This document shows, one piece after another, positions 52,691-61,786 of a DNA stretch of 64,000 nt. How positions within the stretch are numbered: the stretch's first letter is position 1; each line of letters begins with the position of its first letter. The stretch covers positions 372,001-436,000 of the forward strand of contig NZ_JAJSSH010000001.1 in assembly GCF_021403115.1 (NCBI RefSeq), given 5' to 3'. A program made the position numbers and the translations under genes. The notes under the pieces are model-generated. The model saw nothing but the letters and a program-made list of their open reading frames with translations, was not told the origin of the DNA and made no database searches. This stretch comes from Sphingobium sufflavum (GTDB taxonomy: Bacteria > Pseudomonadota > Alphaproteobacteria > Sphingomonadales > Sphingomonadaceae).

Positions 52691-53755
52691 TTAACCAAGC
52701 AGCTCTTGTTCCAGCTTCTTGGCGATCTCTTCGATATTCTCCGGCGGCCAGCCGGGGATGTCCATACCCAGGCGCAGGCCCATGGACGACAGCACTTCCT
52801 TGATTTCGTTCAGCGACTTGCGGCCGAAATTGGGGGTGCGCAGCATCTCGGCTTCGGTTTTCTGGACCAGATCGCCGATGTAGATGATGTTGTCGTTCTT
52901 GAGGCAGTTGGCCGAACGGACCGACAGTTCCAGCTCGTCCACCTTCTTGAGAAGATAGCGGTTGATCTGGTTCGTGTCGCCTTCGCCTTCCGACGAGGGT
53001 GCAGCGGCCACGCCACCGACGCTGGGTGTGGCGGAAGGCAGCGCGTCCTCGAAGTGGACGAACAGCTGGAGCTGGTCCTGCAGGATGCGGGCGGCATAGG
53101 CCACCGCGTCTTCCGGCGTGACGGTGCCGTCGGTTTCGACGGTCAGCGACAGCTTGTCATAGTCCAGTTCCTGGCCGACGCGCGCATTGTCGACCTTGTA
53201 GGCGACCTGGCGAACCGGCGAGTAGAGGGCGTCGACCGGGATCAGGCCGATGGGCGCATCGATCGGACGGTTGGCGACGGCGGGGACATAGCCCTTGCCG
53301 ACGTCGGCCGTCAGTTCCATGTTGAAGCTCGCACCCTCGTCCAGATGGCAGAGGATGAGATCCTTATTCATGATCTCGATGTCGCCCGACACGGCGATGT
53401 CGCCCGCCTTGACTTCGGCAGGGCCGGTCACGGACAGCTGGAGCCGCTTGGGGCCTTCGCCTTCCATGCGCAGCGCGATCTGCTTCACGTTCAGGACGAT
53501 GTCAGTCACGTCTTCGCGCACGCCCACGAGCGAGGAGAATTCATGCAGGACATTGTCGATCTTGATCGACGTGATCGCCGCGCCCTGGAGGGACGACAGC
53601 AGCACACGGCGCAGCGCGTTGCCGAGGGTCAGGCCGAAACCGCGCTCAAGCGGCTCCGCGACGAAGGTCGCCTTCCGGCGGCCATCGCCGCCAGCCTTGA
53701 CCTCCAGGCTGTTGGGCTTCTTCAATTCCTGCCAGTTCTTCATATTGACAGTCAT
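52691..53755 (-). CDS. rpoA: DNA-directed RNA polymerase subunit alpha
   Basis: 354 aa from ATG 53755 ([20 protein letters not shown]). The N-terminal dimerisation domain contains [20 protein letters not shown] and [21 protein letters not shown] flexible linker at about residues 240-265 ([20 protein letters not shown]) leads to the C-terminal DNA- and activator-binding domain with [20 protein letters not shown] and [20 protein letters not shown]. The linker is longer and more Ala/Ser-rich than in Escherichia coli. Third in the operon. Confidence 0.99.
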   Translation of the reverse strand: MTVNMKNWQELKKPNSLEVKAGGDGRRKATFVAEPLERGFGLTLGNALRRVLLSSLQGAAITSIKIDNVLHEFSSLVGVREDVTDIVLNVKQIALRMEGEGPKRLQLSVTGPAEVKAGDIAVSGDIEIMNKDLILCHLDEGASFNMELTADVGKGYVPAVANRPIDAPIGLIPVDALYSPVRQVAYKVDNARVGQELDYDKLSLTVETDGTVTPEDAVAYAARILQDQLQLFVHFEDALPSATPSVGGVAAAPSSEGEGDTNQINRYLLKKVDELELSVRSANCLKNDNIIYIGDLVQKTEAEMLRTPNFGRKSLNEIKEVLSSMGLRLGMDIPGWPPENIEEIAKKLEQELLG

Positions 53756-53873
53756 GTACGTCCCCTGGAAATGTGGCGGAGGCAGCGGACTGGTCCGCGA
53801 AACGACCCCGGCCATTCAGAATGAAGCAGCAGCGCGCCGGACGGTTCCAGCGCGCCGCAATTCCGCGGCCTGA

Positions 53874-54263
53874 TTAGACGCGGCGGCGCTTGGACGGGCG
53901 GACGCCGTTGTGCGGGATCGGCGTCACGTCGCGGATCGAGGTGATGGTGAAACCCACCGCCTGAAGCGCGCGCAGAGCCGACTCGCGGCCCGAACCCGGA
54001 CCCTTCACTTCGACTTCCAGCGTGCGGACGCCATGTTCCGCTGCCTTGCGGCCAGCGTCTTCTGCGCAGACCTGCGCCGCGTACGGCGTGGACTTGCGGC
54101 TACCCTTGAAGCCCATCATGCCGGCGGAGGACCAGCTGATCGCATTGCCCTGGGCGTCGGTGATGGTGATCATGGTGTTGTTGAAGCTGGCGTTCACATG
54201 TGCGACGCCTGCCGAGATATTCTTGCGTTCGCGCTTGCGAAGCCGCTGAGGTTCCCGTGCCAT
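53874..54263 (-). CDS. rpsK: 30S ribosomal protein S11
   Basis: 129 aa. [20 protein letters not shown], the central [20 protein letters not shown] and the C-terminal [16 protein letters not shown] are universal S11 sequences. The conserved N-terminal basic patch ([13 protein letters not shown]) is present. S11 lies on the platform and contacts 16S rRNA near the P site. It lies between rpsM and rpoA in the normal order. Confidence 0.99.
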   Translation of the reverse strand: MAREPQRLRKRERKNISAGVAHVNASFNNTMITITDAQGNAISWSSAGMMGFKGSRKSTPYAAQVCAEDAGRKAAEHGVRTLEVEVKGPGSGRESALRALQAVGFTITSIRDVTPIPHNGVRPSKRRRV

Positions 54264-54345
54264 CTGCTCTATATCCTACTCGAAACTGGTTGGTCCGGGC
54301 CGCTGCCGCACGGCGCGGCCCGTGAAGAAGAAGGGCCTTTAGGGC

Positions 54346-54714
54346 TTACTTCTTCTTACCGGCGATCGGCTTGGCCTTGCCCTTGCGGGTGCGCGCATTG
54401 GTGTGCGTGCGCTGACCGCGAACCGGCAGGCCCTTGCGATGACGCAGGCCGCGATAGCAGGCGAGATCCATCAGGCGCTTGATGTTCATCGCGGTCTGGC
54501 GGCGAAGGTCGCCCTCGACGGTGATGGCGCCATCAATGGCTTCACGGATCGACAGCACTTCGGCGTCGGACAGATCCTGGATACGACGGCTATGGTCGAT
54601 GCCCAGCTTGGTGGCGAGGTCGACGGCGGTCTTGCGACCGATGCCATGGATATAGGTGAGCGCGATGATAACGCGCTTGTTGGTGGGCAAGTTTACGCCC
54701 GCAATACGTGCCAT
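54346..54714 (-). CDS. rpsM: 30S ribosomal protein S13
   Basis: 122 aa from ATG 54714 ([20 protein letters not shown]). The helix-two-turn-helix [20 protein letters not shown] and C-terminal [20 protein letters not shown] are universal. S13 forms head-subunit bridges and touches P-site tRNA. It is first of the operon here: adk and secY, which usually precede it, are not found to its right, where a tRNA gene and an integrase lie instead. Confidence 0.99.
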   Translation of the reverse strand: MARIAGVNLPTNKRVIIALTYIHGIGRKTAVDLATKLGIDHSRRIQDLSDAEVLSIREAIDGAITVEGDLRRQTAMNIKRLMDLACYRGLRHRKGLPVRGQRTHTNARTRKGKAKPIAGKKK

Positions 54715-54843
54715 TGTGATAAGTCTCCTGCTCCACAGGGCCTTGGCGAGGCCCCATCTCAGCGCGTAGATGACCCGAACACAAAAAGGGCGACGCACAA
54801 ACAAAGGGCGCGCCGTCCATCCGGTCTATTCGGGAAGGGCCGC

Positions 54844-54872
54844 CGTTACAGTGAGTCGCGGACACTGTCAAG
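54844..54872 (-). promoter_or_regulatory. Sigma-70-type promoter of the rpsM operon
   Basis: Minus strand -35 TTGACA (54867-54872), a 17-base spacer, -10 TAACGG (54844-54849), about 130 bases upstream of the rpsM start. The consensus -35 suggests a strong promoter, as needed when the operon is not read from secY-adk. Confidence 0.65.
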
Positions 54873-55012
54873 CAACACGGCCCCAGACCGGCGCTTGCGA
54901 CGAAGATGTTTGTGGCGATGGTCGTTTTTCGCGTCAGTGGGGCGTTGCCAAGCCGCAAAGCCCTCGTTATAGCCGCGCTCCTGCCCACCGTTATTAGCCA
55001 GGTGGCAGGCGC

Positions 55013-55104
55013 GGAGACGTGGGTGAGTGGCTGAAACCAACGGTTTGCTAAACCGTCGTGCTGAGAATTCGGCACCGAGGGTTCGAATCCCTCCGTCTCC
55101 GCCA
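55013..55104 (+). tRNA. tRNA-Ser (anticodon GCU, reads AGC/AGU)
   Basis: Acceptor stem GGAGACG (55013-55019) pairs with CGTCTCC (55094-55100), discriminator G at 55101, encoded CCA 55102-55104. The anticodon stem is ACGGT/ACCGT around loop TTGCTAA with GCT at 55047-55049. The long class II variable arm (about GTGCTGAGAATTCGGCAC) is typical of serine tRNAs. The T arm GAGGGTTCGAATCCCTC is canonical. Plus strand, divergent from rpsM. Confidence 0.98.
55081..55104 (+). other. Presumed attL site of the island at the tRNA-Ser 3' end
   Basis: The 3' end of the tRNA (T-arm through CCA) is the usual attachment core for P4-type integrases, and such an integrase begins about 200 bp downstream. A second copy expected at the right end of the island was not seen before the window ends. 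Inferred from position. Confidence 0.6.
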
Positions 55105-55305
55105 AATCCTCGGTCATGGCGTTTTTTCGCGAACCTTCCCGAACAGCTAAGTATGCTCGAACCCGTTGATAATCAGCGGGTTTTGTTGTTTTTTCAGACC
55201 GCTGCTGATCGCGTTCGTTCGCGTCAGACCAGCGCTGGAGTTATGGCGAGTTTTATGGCTTGAATGCCAATCCCGGACCCCGATATGGCCTGTCCAGGAG
55301 ACTTT

Positions 55306-56358
55306 ATGCGCGCACGCAACAAACTCAACCTCCGTCAAATTGCGAGTCTGACCAAACCCGGCATCTATTCCGACGGCGGCGGGCTGCATCTGCGCGTGCG
55401 GACGAGCGGCTCTCGCTCCTGGGTCTATATTTTTCGCATGAACGGCCAGCGTCGTGAAATGGGGCTGGGGTCGGATCTGGACGTAACTCTCGCCAAGGCA
55501 CGCGAGAAGGCGTCTGTTGTGCGTGAACTGGTGCAGGAGGGGATCGATCCGCAAAAGGCGCGACTGGTGCAGAAGGCGGACAAGCCGGAACGGCCGCCGG
55601 TGACGTTTGGCGAGGCTGCGATCGACCTGATCGATAGCCTCGAGGAGGGGTTCAAGAATCCCAAGCACCGCCAGCAGTGGCGCAACACTCTTGTCACCTA
55701 TGCCACCTCCCTGTGGGCGATCCCGGTGGCGCATGTCACAACAGAAGATGTGCTGGCTGTCCTGAAGCCTATATGGACGACTAAGGCTGAGACGGCCTCC
55801 CGTGTTCAGCAGCGCGTACAACGCGTGCTGGAGGCGGCCAAGGTAAAGGGGCTGCGTAGTGGCGATAACCCGGCTGCCTGGCGCGGGCACCTGGAGTTGC
55901 TGTTGCCCAAAAAATCGAAGGCCTCGGCGAAGCATCACGCCGCTCTGCCCTTTGGTGAGATTGCCGGCTTCATGCGCGTGCTCGCTGACCGGCCGGCCGT
56001 CGCGGCTCGGGCTTTGGAATTTACAATCCTCACTGCGGCCCGCTCGGGCGAAACGCGGGGCATGACCTGGGGCGAGGTGGATTTTGAACGAAAGCTGTGG
56101 ACAGTGCCAGCCGAGCGCATGAAGGCAGGGACTCAGCATGAGGTGCCGCTGTCTGATGCGGCTTTGGGTGTTCTGCAAGGCGTCCGGCCCAAAACGGCTG
56201 TGTCCGACAAGCTCGTCTTCGTTGCACCACGCGGGGGGCAGTTTTCCGATATGGCGATGTCCCAGCTGCTTAAGCGCATGGACCGCGACGACATCACCGT
56301 GCACGGCTTTCGCTCGACGTTCAGAGACTGGGCGGGAGAATGCACTGCGCGCCTGTGA
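55306..56358 (+). pseudogene. P4-type tyrosine integrase, truncated before the catalytic Tyr
   Basis: 350 codons from ATG 55306, which has GGAGA eight bases upstream. N-terminal DUF4102-like arm-binding domain (TKPGIYSDGGGLHLRVRTSG), core-binding SAM-like domain (FGEAAIDLIDSLEEGFKNPK) and the start of the catalytic domain: Arg246 (LTAARSGETRG) and His333-x2-Arg336 (VHGFRSTFRDWAGE). After residue 346 family similarity stops; CTARL and a stop follow, so the second His/Trp and catalytic Tyr are missing. About 60-70 residues are lost. Unable to excise by itself. Integrated at the adjacent tRNA-Ser. Confidence 0.9.
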
Positions 56359-56803
56359 AATCGCTGGGCTCGACTGGTCCATGCTGGGCGATGCCGGCGG
56401 CAACATCGCAGATAGCATCGAGGTCAGCCGCAGCATCGCGAAAATGGGTTCGGGGCGGCGGGTGCCTTGTCACGCCGAGTTGCGCGCGGCGCTGGTGCGG
56501 CTGCATGTCGAGCTGGGATGTCCGCGTCATGGGCCGGTGTGTCGATCGGAAAGCGGCGATCATATGACGGCGAAGTCCGTGGTGAACTGGTTCGCGGTTC
56601 AGTTCCGCCAAATCGGCATGGACGGCTGTTCGTCGCACAGCGGACGACGCACCATGATCACCTTGGCCGCCCGATCACTGGCTCAGGTGGGTGGCAGTCT
56701 GCGCGATGTGCAGGAACTGGCTGGGCACAAGAATCTCGCTACGACCGAACGCTATATTCAGGGCGACCGCGTTATTCAGCGCCGGTTGATAGAGCTCGTC
56801 TAG
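56342..56803 (+). pseudogene. 3' catalytic fragment of a second, unrelated tyrosine recombinase
   Basis: An open frame in a different phase from the integrase, beginning exactly at the recombinase box I (ALRACEIAGLDWSML, catalytic Arg) and running to HSGRRTMITLAARSLAQVGG and the Tyr motif VQELAGHKNLATTERYIQGD. It thus holds the Arg, His-x2-Arg, His and Tyr of the catalytic domain but no DNA-binding N-terminus and no start codon with a ribosome-binding site. It resembles the GLRACEIAGLTW-type integrases common in sphingomonads. Expression alone is doubtful. Confidence 0.85.
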
Positions 56804-57491
56804 TGGTCGGGCGCGGCAACCTCACCGCGACGAGATTCGCCTCTCCGCGCGCCACGATGGCCATCGCCTCTTCCGCGATCGCCTCCGTCGAAAGAAGCTC
56901 TCGGCCAGCCAGTTGGGCAAGCTCGCCCTGACTTGGTTTAACGAGGAGGACTCCGCCTGCTTCAGCGAGGCCCGCACGCAATGCCGGGCCTGACGTGTCG
57001 AGCACTATCCCGATGCCGCGGCGCCGCAGCCGTGCTGCTACGAGCGCGTAAAAGTTTGCCGGCACGCCTCTCGGTAACGATCCGCTCGCAACCATGATGT
57101 CGCAGTTCACATCGTCCATCAGATCCAGGCAGGTTCGCCATTCGGCTTCGCTGACCGTGGGACCCTGCGGTGTGAACCTATATTCTTTTGCGGTTTCATG
57201 CTCGAGAGCGGACGTTGCGATGCGCGTATGCCCTGCAATCCTAATACGGGAGTGGACCAGCTGGTGCAGATCCACCAAGCCGTCGAATGCGTCACCGGTC
57301 GCACCGCCGGCCAAGTAGATGCACCGTGCATTACCGCCCAAACGTACGAAGACACGCGCTACGTTTATGCCCCCGCCGCCGGGGCAATAATGCTCCGCGA
57401 CCGTGCGCATCTTGTGAGTATGGACCATTTGATCCACTTCGTAGGCCACGTCGATCGTGGGATTCATTGTCAGGGTGGCAATGTTTTTCAT
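56772..57491 (-). pseudogene. PfkB-family sugar kinase (6-/1-phosphofructokinase-like), 3'-truncated
   Basis: Starts at ATG 57491 with AAAGGA upstream. MKNIATLTMNPTIDVAYEVD, then the sugar-binding YCPGGGGINVARVFVRLGGN (PfkB signature 1), IMVASGSLPRGVPANFYALV and LLVKPSQGELAQLAGRELLS. Family similarity stops near residue 224; the remaining 15 residues are antisense to the recombinase fragment, and the C-terminal signature 2 with the catalytic GAGD Asp is missing (relatives have about 310 aa). So it is a broken gene, cut where the recombinase fragment ends. Before truncation it would have phosphorylated fructose phosphate or a related tagatose phosphate. Confidence 0.85.
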
Positions 57492-57628
57492 ATCGATCCT
57501 TTGCCGTTCTGGCGCTGCCTGTAGCGTTGGGCGAACTGGGCCGAGCACCTTGGAGCTTGACCGAGCCTGCTGATTGCTAACGGGTGTTCCGCTACTGCTT
57601 CTTGCTGGCGGTGACGAAGGACATGAAC

Positions 57629-57907
57629 ATGCTTGATGAGCCTTACCGGTCCACGCCGATCTTCGATGAAGTGACCTTGCCGAAGGCCCTGCGACGCGAC
57701 CACCGCACGAAGGCGGGAACGTGGGGCCTGATTTGCGTTCTTCGCGGAACGCTCAAGCTCACCATTTTGGAGCCGGCCAGCGAAATCCTGGTCACGCCTG
57801 GCGCGCCAGCGGTCATTCTGCCCGAACAGACCCACTTCGTCGAACCGATAGGCCCGATGGAAATGCAGGTCGACTTCTTCGATCACCTGCCTCGTCACAG
57901 GGAGTGA
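57629..57907 (+). CDS. DUF1971 (TehB-like cupin) protein
   Basis: 92 aa from ATG 57629 (AAGGA seven to eight bases upstream; ATG 57623 and GTG 57584 are less well placed). YRSTPIFDEVTLPKALRRDH, TKAGTWGLICVLRGTLKLTI and PGAPAVILPEQTHFVEPIGP are the DUF1971 signature, a small cupin sometimes fused to TehB tellurite methyltransferases. The function is unknown; such proteins are often found near stress or respiratory genes. It converges with the permease gene across a five-base gap. Confidence 0.85.
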   Translation: MLDEPYRSTPIFDEVTLPKALRRDHRTKAGTWGLICVLRGTLKLTILEPASEILVTPGAPAVILPEQTHFVEPIGPMEMQVDFFDHLPRHRE

Positions 57908-57912
57908 TATCT

Positions 57913-59259
57913 TCATATCTTCGCCGTGCTTAGCGTCTTTGCCTTCGCCGTGACGAAATAAAGGACCATGATCGCGACCAGGAGAGCGAGGGTCAGTGCT
58001 GGTCCATACCAGTCGGCCTGCACTATCCGCGCTGCTATCATCGCGAGGCAGATCAGGACACCCAACACCGGAACGACGATTGGCGCATTGAAGCAGCCAG
58101 GGATATCGCCTTCCCTCAACTTGAGGACGATCAGCGCAGCGTTGACCAGCGCGAACACGACCAGCAGCAGCAGCACCGTGGCGCTTGCCAACTGAGCTAT
58201 GTCCCCAACGAACTGCATCGCGACAACGACGACCAGCAGCGCCCCAATGGCGATGTGCGGCGTGCGGCGTCGGCTATGGACCGTTCCCAGAACGGCCGGG
58301 ATCAGTCCCTGCTGGGCCATTCCGTAAAGCAGCCGCGAGCCCATCACGTAGTTCACCAGGGCCGTGTTCGAAACGGCCGCAATCGTGATGACGGTGAATC
58401 CAACTGCTGGAAACCAGGGAGCGGCTCGTTCAACGACGAGTTTTAGCGGGCCCGGCGCGCTGGCAAGTTCAGCCCAAGGCACGACGGAGACCGCTGTGAT
58501 CGCGACAGCCATGTATATCACCGATGCGGTGAGCATCGCGCCAATGATGCCGATCGGCATGTTGCGCTCGGGACGCTCTACCTCTTCCGCGACGTTGAGC
58601 ATGTCTTCGAACCCAAGGAATGAGAAGAACGTCAGGATCGATCCCTGTAGGAGCAGCCCGAGCGTGAGATCGCCATGAGCATTTCCAGGCATTTTAGGGA
58701 CTTCGAATAGATCGGCCTGGCCCCAGAAACGGGCGCCCACCGCGATTACAAGTAACAACCCGAATGCGGAAACCACCGTGAAAGCTGTGTTCACCCAAAC
58801 CGATGTCGTGATGCCCCGAAACACGATCCCGCTCAAAAGCAGAAGGAACACGACGCCGATAAGCAATATCTCTGCCGGGCTGGATAAAACGGAAAACCCG
58901 AAGTCGAACCCGACGAGCGTATTCAAGTTCTCTGCCACGACCTTCGCCTGTGTGGCGATCGAGGCGAGGCCGGAACTAAGGACGGTCAGTCCGACCAGGT
59001 AGCTCAACCACGGCGCACCATAAGCCCGCTGCGTCGCGTAAGCCGCACCGCCGGCCTTGGGGTAGCGCGACGCGATCGACGCATAGCTGATGCCGGTAAG
59101 CAGAGCGGCGACCATGGCGACGAGGAATGCCATCCACACGGCGCTACCCATGGTCCCGGCCGCCTTGCCGATGAGACCATAGATGCCTGTGCCCAGCATG
59201 GAGCCTAAACCATAGAGCAGAAGCTGTCCGCCACCAATGGCACGCCTAAGCTCAGTCAC
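57913..59259 (-). CDS. APC-superfamily amino acid permease
   Basis: 448 aa, about 12 hydrophobic helices. The unwound TM1 motif is LLYGLGSMLGTGIYGLIGKA (Gly-x-Gly region) with TM2 continuing AAGTMGSAVWMAFLVAMVAA, and SYASIASRYPKAGGAAYATQ, the APC loop with Pro-x-Ala-Gly-Gly. It imports or exchanges an amino acid or amine. Its ATG overlaps the L,D-transpeptidase stop by 4 bp, making it the third cistron of a coupled operon. Confidence 0.92.
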   Translation of the reverse strand: MTELRRAIGGGQLLLYGLGSMLGTGIYGLIGKAAGTMGSAVWMAFLVAMVAALLTGISYASIASRYPKAGGAAYATQRAYGAPWLSYLVGLTVLSSGLASIATQAKVVAENLNTLVGFDFGFSVLSSPAEILLIGVVFLLLLSGIVFRGITTSVWVNTAFTVVSAFGLLLVIAVGARFWGQADLFEVPKMPGNAHGDLTLGLLLQGSILTFFSFLGFEDMLNVAEEVERPERNMPIGIIGAMLTASVIYMAVAITAVSVVPWAELASAPGPLKLVVERAAPWFPAVGFTVITIAAVSNTALVNYVMGSRLLYGMAQQGLIPAVLGTVHSRRRTPHIAIGALLVVVVAMQFVGDIAQLASATVLLLLVVFALVNAALIVLKLREGDIPGCFNAPIVVPVLGVLICLAMIAARIVQADWYGPALTLALLVAIMVLYFVTAKAKTLSTAKI

Positions 59260-60311
59260 TTCCTGGGATCGCTAGTAGTCCCGGTGCCAGAGCCCTCAGC
59301 TGTGAACAGCGTGAGCTCCTTGCCGGTGCCCCCACTGCGAAGGGAGTCGCGTGTTACAAGCAAAGTGGAACCGGGAACGAGTGCCCCGGCAAGAAGGAGC
59401 CGAAAGGCTTCGGGCATATGCCCACGCGCGCGCTCGGAAACAGGCATTTCGGTCGTCTCATTGGCCTGCCCAGGCAAACGAAGGCGCAGCCAGCGAAGGC
59501 GTGTCCCATCGAGGCCTGCGAAGGTGAAGGCTTCAGTCGTGATAACCGCCCCGTCTATGTCGATGCCACTCGAGCCAATCTCGACGCCGCGCCGCATTAC
59601 GACGATGCGGCGATCGCGGCCACTGACTACGATCGAGAGCGGCCCGGTGGGGGAACGCTCGGGCTGCCAGCGGTAGGCCGTTCGCGCAGGAGTTTGCTCT
59701 GCGCCGGGCGGCGTGAGAATTGGCGGCGTCCCGAGCACCTCCGGTGCCAGCGGATCATTGGTGATGACCACGGTGAGACCTAGCTTGGTGACCTCAAACA
59801 GCAGCTTGGCAAAAGCGAGTGGCAGCCTGACGCAGCCGTGTGAGGCAGGATAGCCGGGCAGGTTGCCCGCGTGCATCGCTATGCCCGTCCAGGTCAGGCG
59901 CTGCATGAACGGCATAGGTGCGTTGGCATAGAGGTTCGATTTGTGATCGACCTCCTTCTGCAGGATCGTGAATATTCCGGTTGGAGTGTCGTGGCCGGCC
60001 TTGCCCGTCGACACGGTCGATACGCCAATCGGCACTCCGTTCCGGTAAGCGTAGGCGCGCTGGGTCTTGAGGCTGACGATGATGGTGACTGGGCCATCCG
60101 GTGCAATCTCGGGCGCCCAGATATATTCTCCGGCCTTCAGATGCTCAATCGGTCCGTCAACGGGGATAGGCGCCTGAGCGTTCGCTGCGGCATAGGCCGA
60201 GCTGATGAGGAATGCGCCGAGCGCCCATATTATAGCTTTGCGGCGGTAGTGGCCGACGCCTGCTGCAAAGTGAACATGATTGCTGGGAAGGCGACCTGCC
60301 AGCGCGCTCAT
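59256..60311 (-). CDS. L,D-transpeptidase (YkuD)
   Basis: 351 aa. An N-terminal hydrophobic segment (IIWALGAFLISSAYAAANAQ, about residues 27-46) gives export to the periplasm. YkuD domain about 70-185: PVTIIVSLKTQRAYAYRNGV, TPTGIFTILQKEVDHKSNLY and the catalytic GYPASHGCVRLPLAFAK with His158 and Cys160. It forms 3-3 cross-links in peptidoglycan or links proteins to it. A further strand-rich domain (about 220-330) repeats a YkuD-like beginning and is of unknown role. It overlaps both neighbours by 4 bp. Confidence 0.92.
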   Translation of the reverse strand: MSALAGRLPSNHVHFAAGVGHYRRKAIIWALGAFLISSAYAAANAQAPIPVDGPIEHLKAGEYIWAPEIAPDGPVTIIVSLKTQRAYAYRNGVPIGVSTVSTGKAGHDTPTGIFTILQKEVDHKSNLYANAPMPFMQRLTWTGIAMHAGNLPGYPASHGCVRLPLAFAKLLFEVTKLGLTVVITNDPLAPEVLGTPPILTPPGAEQTPARTAYRWQPERSPTGPLSIVVSGRDRRIVVMRRGVEIGSSGIDIDGAVITTEAFTFAGLDGTRLRWLRLRLPGQANETTEMPVSERARGHMPEAFRLLLAGALVPGSTLLVTRDSLRSGGTGKELTLFTAEGSGTGTTSDPRK

Positions 60312-61387
60312 GCCGCGTAGGGAAGTCGGGCAACAAACGTCGCGCGGGTAATTGCGACCGACAGCCCCGCGGCGGTCGATGTGCTGCTTATCCGAGCGTC
60401 AAGTTGCTTCGCGAGTGCCTTGACGATTGCGGTGCCCAGACCACCTTTGCTTGGCGGCACATCACTGGTCTTGCCTTCGCCATTGTCCGAAACTGTCAGT
60501 GACCAGTCACTGCCTTGCACCTCATAATGAACCAGAATGCGGGCGTCGGGTCGGGGAGTCGGAAAGGCATATTTAATCGCATTGATGACGAGCTCTGTGA
60601 CGATTAATCCCAGGCTGATGGCGTCGGCGGAAGCAATGATGCTTTCGTCCGTGACGACATCGAGCACAATCGGTCTTCCCTCACCAATCATGGATGCCGA
60701 AAGGCCGCTGCCGAGTTTCGCCAGATAGGCCCCGACTTCGATGCGGTCGATGCCTTCGGATGCATTGAGGTGCGTCTGTACTGCGGCCACGGACATGACG
60801 CGCTCGCGGGCATCCTCGAGATGATGGCGCGTTTCCTCCGACGTCACGGAACCCGCCTTGAGCGTGAGAATGCTGGCGATGATCTGTAGACTGTTGGCGA
60901 CCCGATGCTGCATTTCCTGGAACAATATGCGCTGTTGGGCGAGCAAATGTTCGGTCTGCGCATTGAGCGCAGCCTTCTCTTGCTCGATCTGGCGCCGGAG
61001 GGTCACATCCTGAAACGCCAGCAGAATATTGGCAGTGTCTTTGCCTGCATAGGTTACAGTCCGAGCGTTCAGCAGCATGATCTTGTGCCCGATCGCTGGA
61101 AAGTGATGCTCGACTTCGAAGCCCTCCATCGCGGGTTGTCCCGGAATGATCGTTGCTATCAGATGGCGCAGCGCCGGAATGTCCCATTGTCCGTCGCCAA
61201 GAGTGAATAGGGATCGCCCGCGAGTTTGGGCTGCGTCGACTTTGAAACATTCATAAAAGGATCGACTTGCCGCCATGACCAAGGAGCTGTCGTCCAGCAC
61301 AAGGAACGGCTCGGGGATCGTATCTACGATCGCGAGCGCGAGGGTCTGGGCGTCTTCGAGGTTCTCGAACTGTTTCATGTCAAACAT
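60308..61387 (-). CDS. PAS-containing HWE/HisKA_2 sensor histidine kinase
   Basis: 359 aa, no transmembrane segment, so cytoplasmic. PAS domain about residues 12-130 (VDTIPEPFLVLDDSSLVMAA, ILLAFQDVTLRRQIEQEKAA). HisKA_2 has phosphoacceptor His161 in LFQEMQHRVANSLQIIASIL. HATPase: VTELVINAIKYAFPTPRPDA (N box), SDNGEG (G1) and GGLGTAIVKALAKQL (G2). This class often feeds PhyR-type or single-domain regulators in sphingomonads; a receiver-only protein is encoded at 62826. First gene of the coupled operon with L,D-transpeptidase and permease. ATG 61387 or 61378. Confidence 0.93.
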   Translation of the reverse strand: MFDMKQFENLEDAQTLALAIVDTIPEPFLVLDDSSLVMAASRSFYECFKVDAAQTRGRSLFTLGDGQWDIPALRHLIATIIPGQPAMEGFEVEHHFPAIGHKIMLLNARTVTYAGKDTANILLAFQDVTLRRQIEQEKAALNAQTEHLLAQQRILFQEMQHRVANSLQIIASILTLKAGSVTSEETRHHLEDARERVMSVAAVQTHLNASEGIDRIEVGAYLAKLGSGLSASMIGEGRPIVLDVVTDESIIASADAISLGLIVTELVINAIKYAFPTPRPDARILVHYEVQGSDWSLTVSDNGEGKTSDVPPSKGGLGTAIVKALAKQLDARISSTSTAAGLSVAITRATFVARLPYAA

Positions 61388-61786
61388 TCGCTCCGTCGGG
61401 CGGGAGCGTGAGACTCTCAGCCACCGACGAGCCAGGAGGACCGATGGTGAAATCCTTCTACACCTGATTGAGCAGTCCGCCTAATTGATTGGAGGTGTCG
61501 TTAGGTCATCCGATCTCGCCATGGTATATAAGGCACATCACCCGATTTGAAACAGGCATCCTGTGACCGAGGGACGGTAGCGCTCTCGCCTGAAGGCGGA
61601 GCCATGCCATGACCAGATTCAGAATGTCGCTATGAGCCTCCACACATTGTTCGGCCGTCATTCGGTGGATCCGCGGGGCACGCACTGGGAAGCCGGGCTG
61701 TTTGTTGGCAAATGCCGAACATGCGGCTGCGCGATGATCAAGCCGCCGGGAACGAGCTGGCGGGCTATTCCCCCGGATGCCAGCCA
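61388..61786. other. Intergenic region, histidine kinase / dehydrogenase
   Basis: About 400 bases between divergent genes, comparatively AT-rich. A minus-strand open frame covers 61506-61787; its part MTAEQCVEAHSDILNLVMAW (start 61661) looks helical but has no ribosome-binding site or known relatives, so no gene is called. Promoters of both flanking genes must lie here. Confidence 0.4.
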
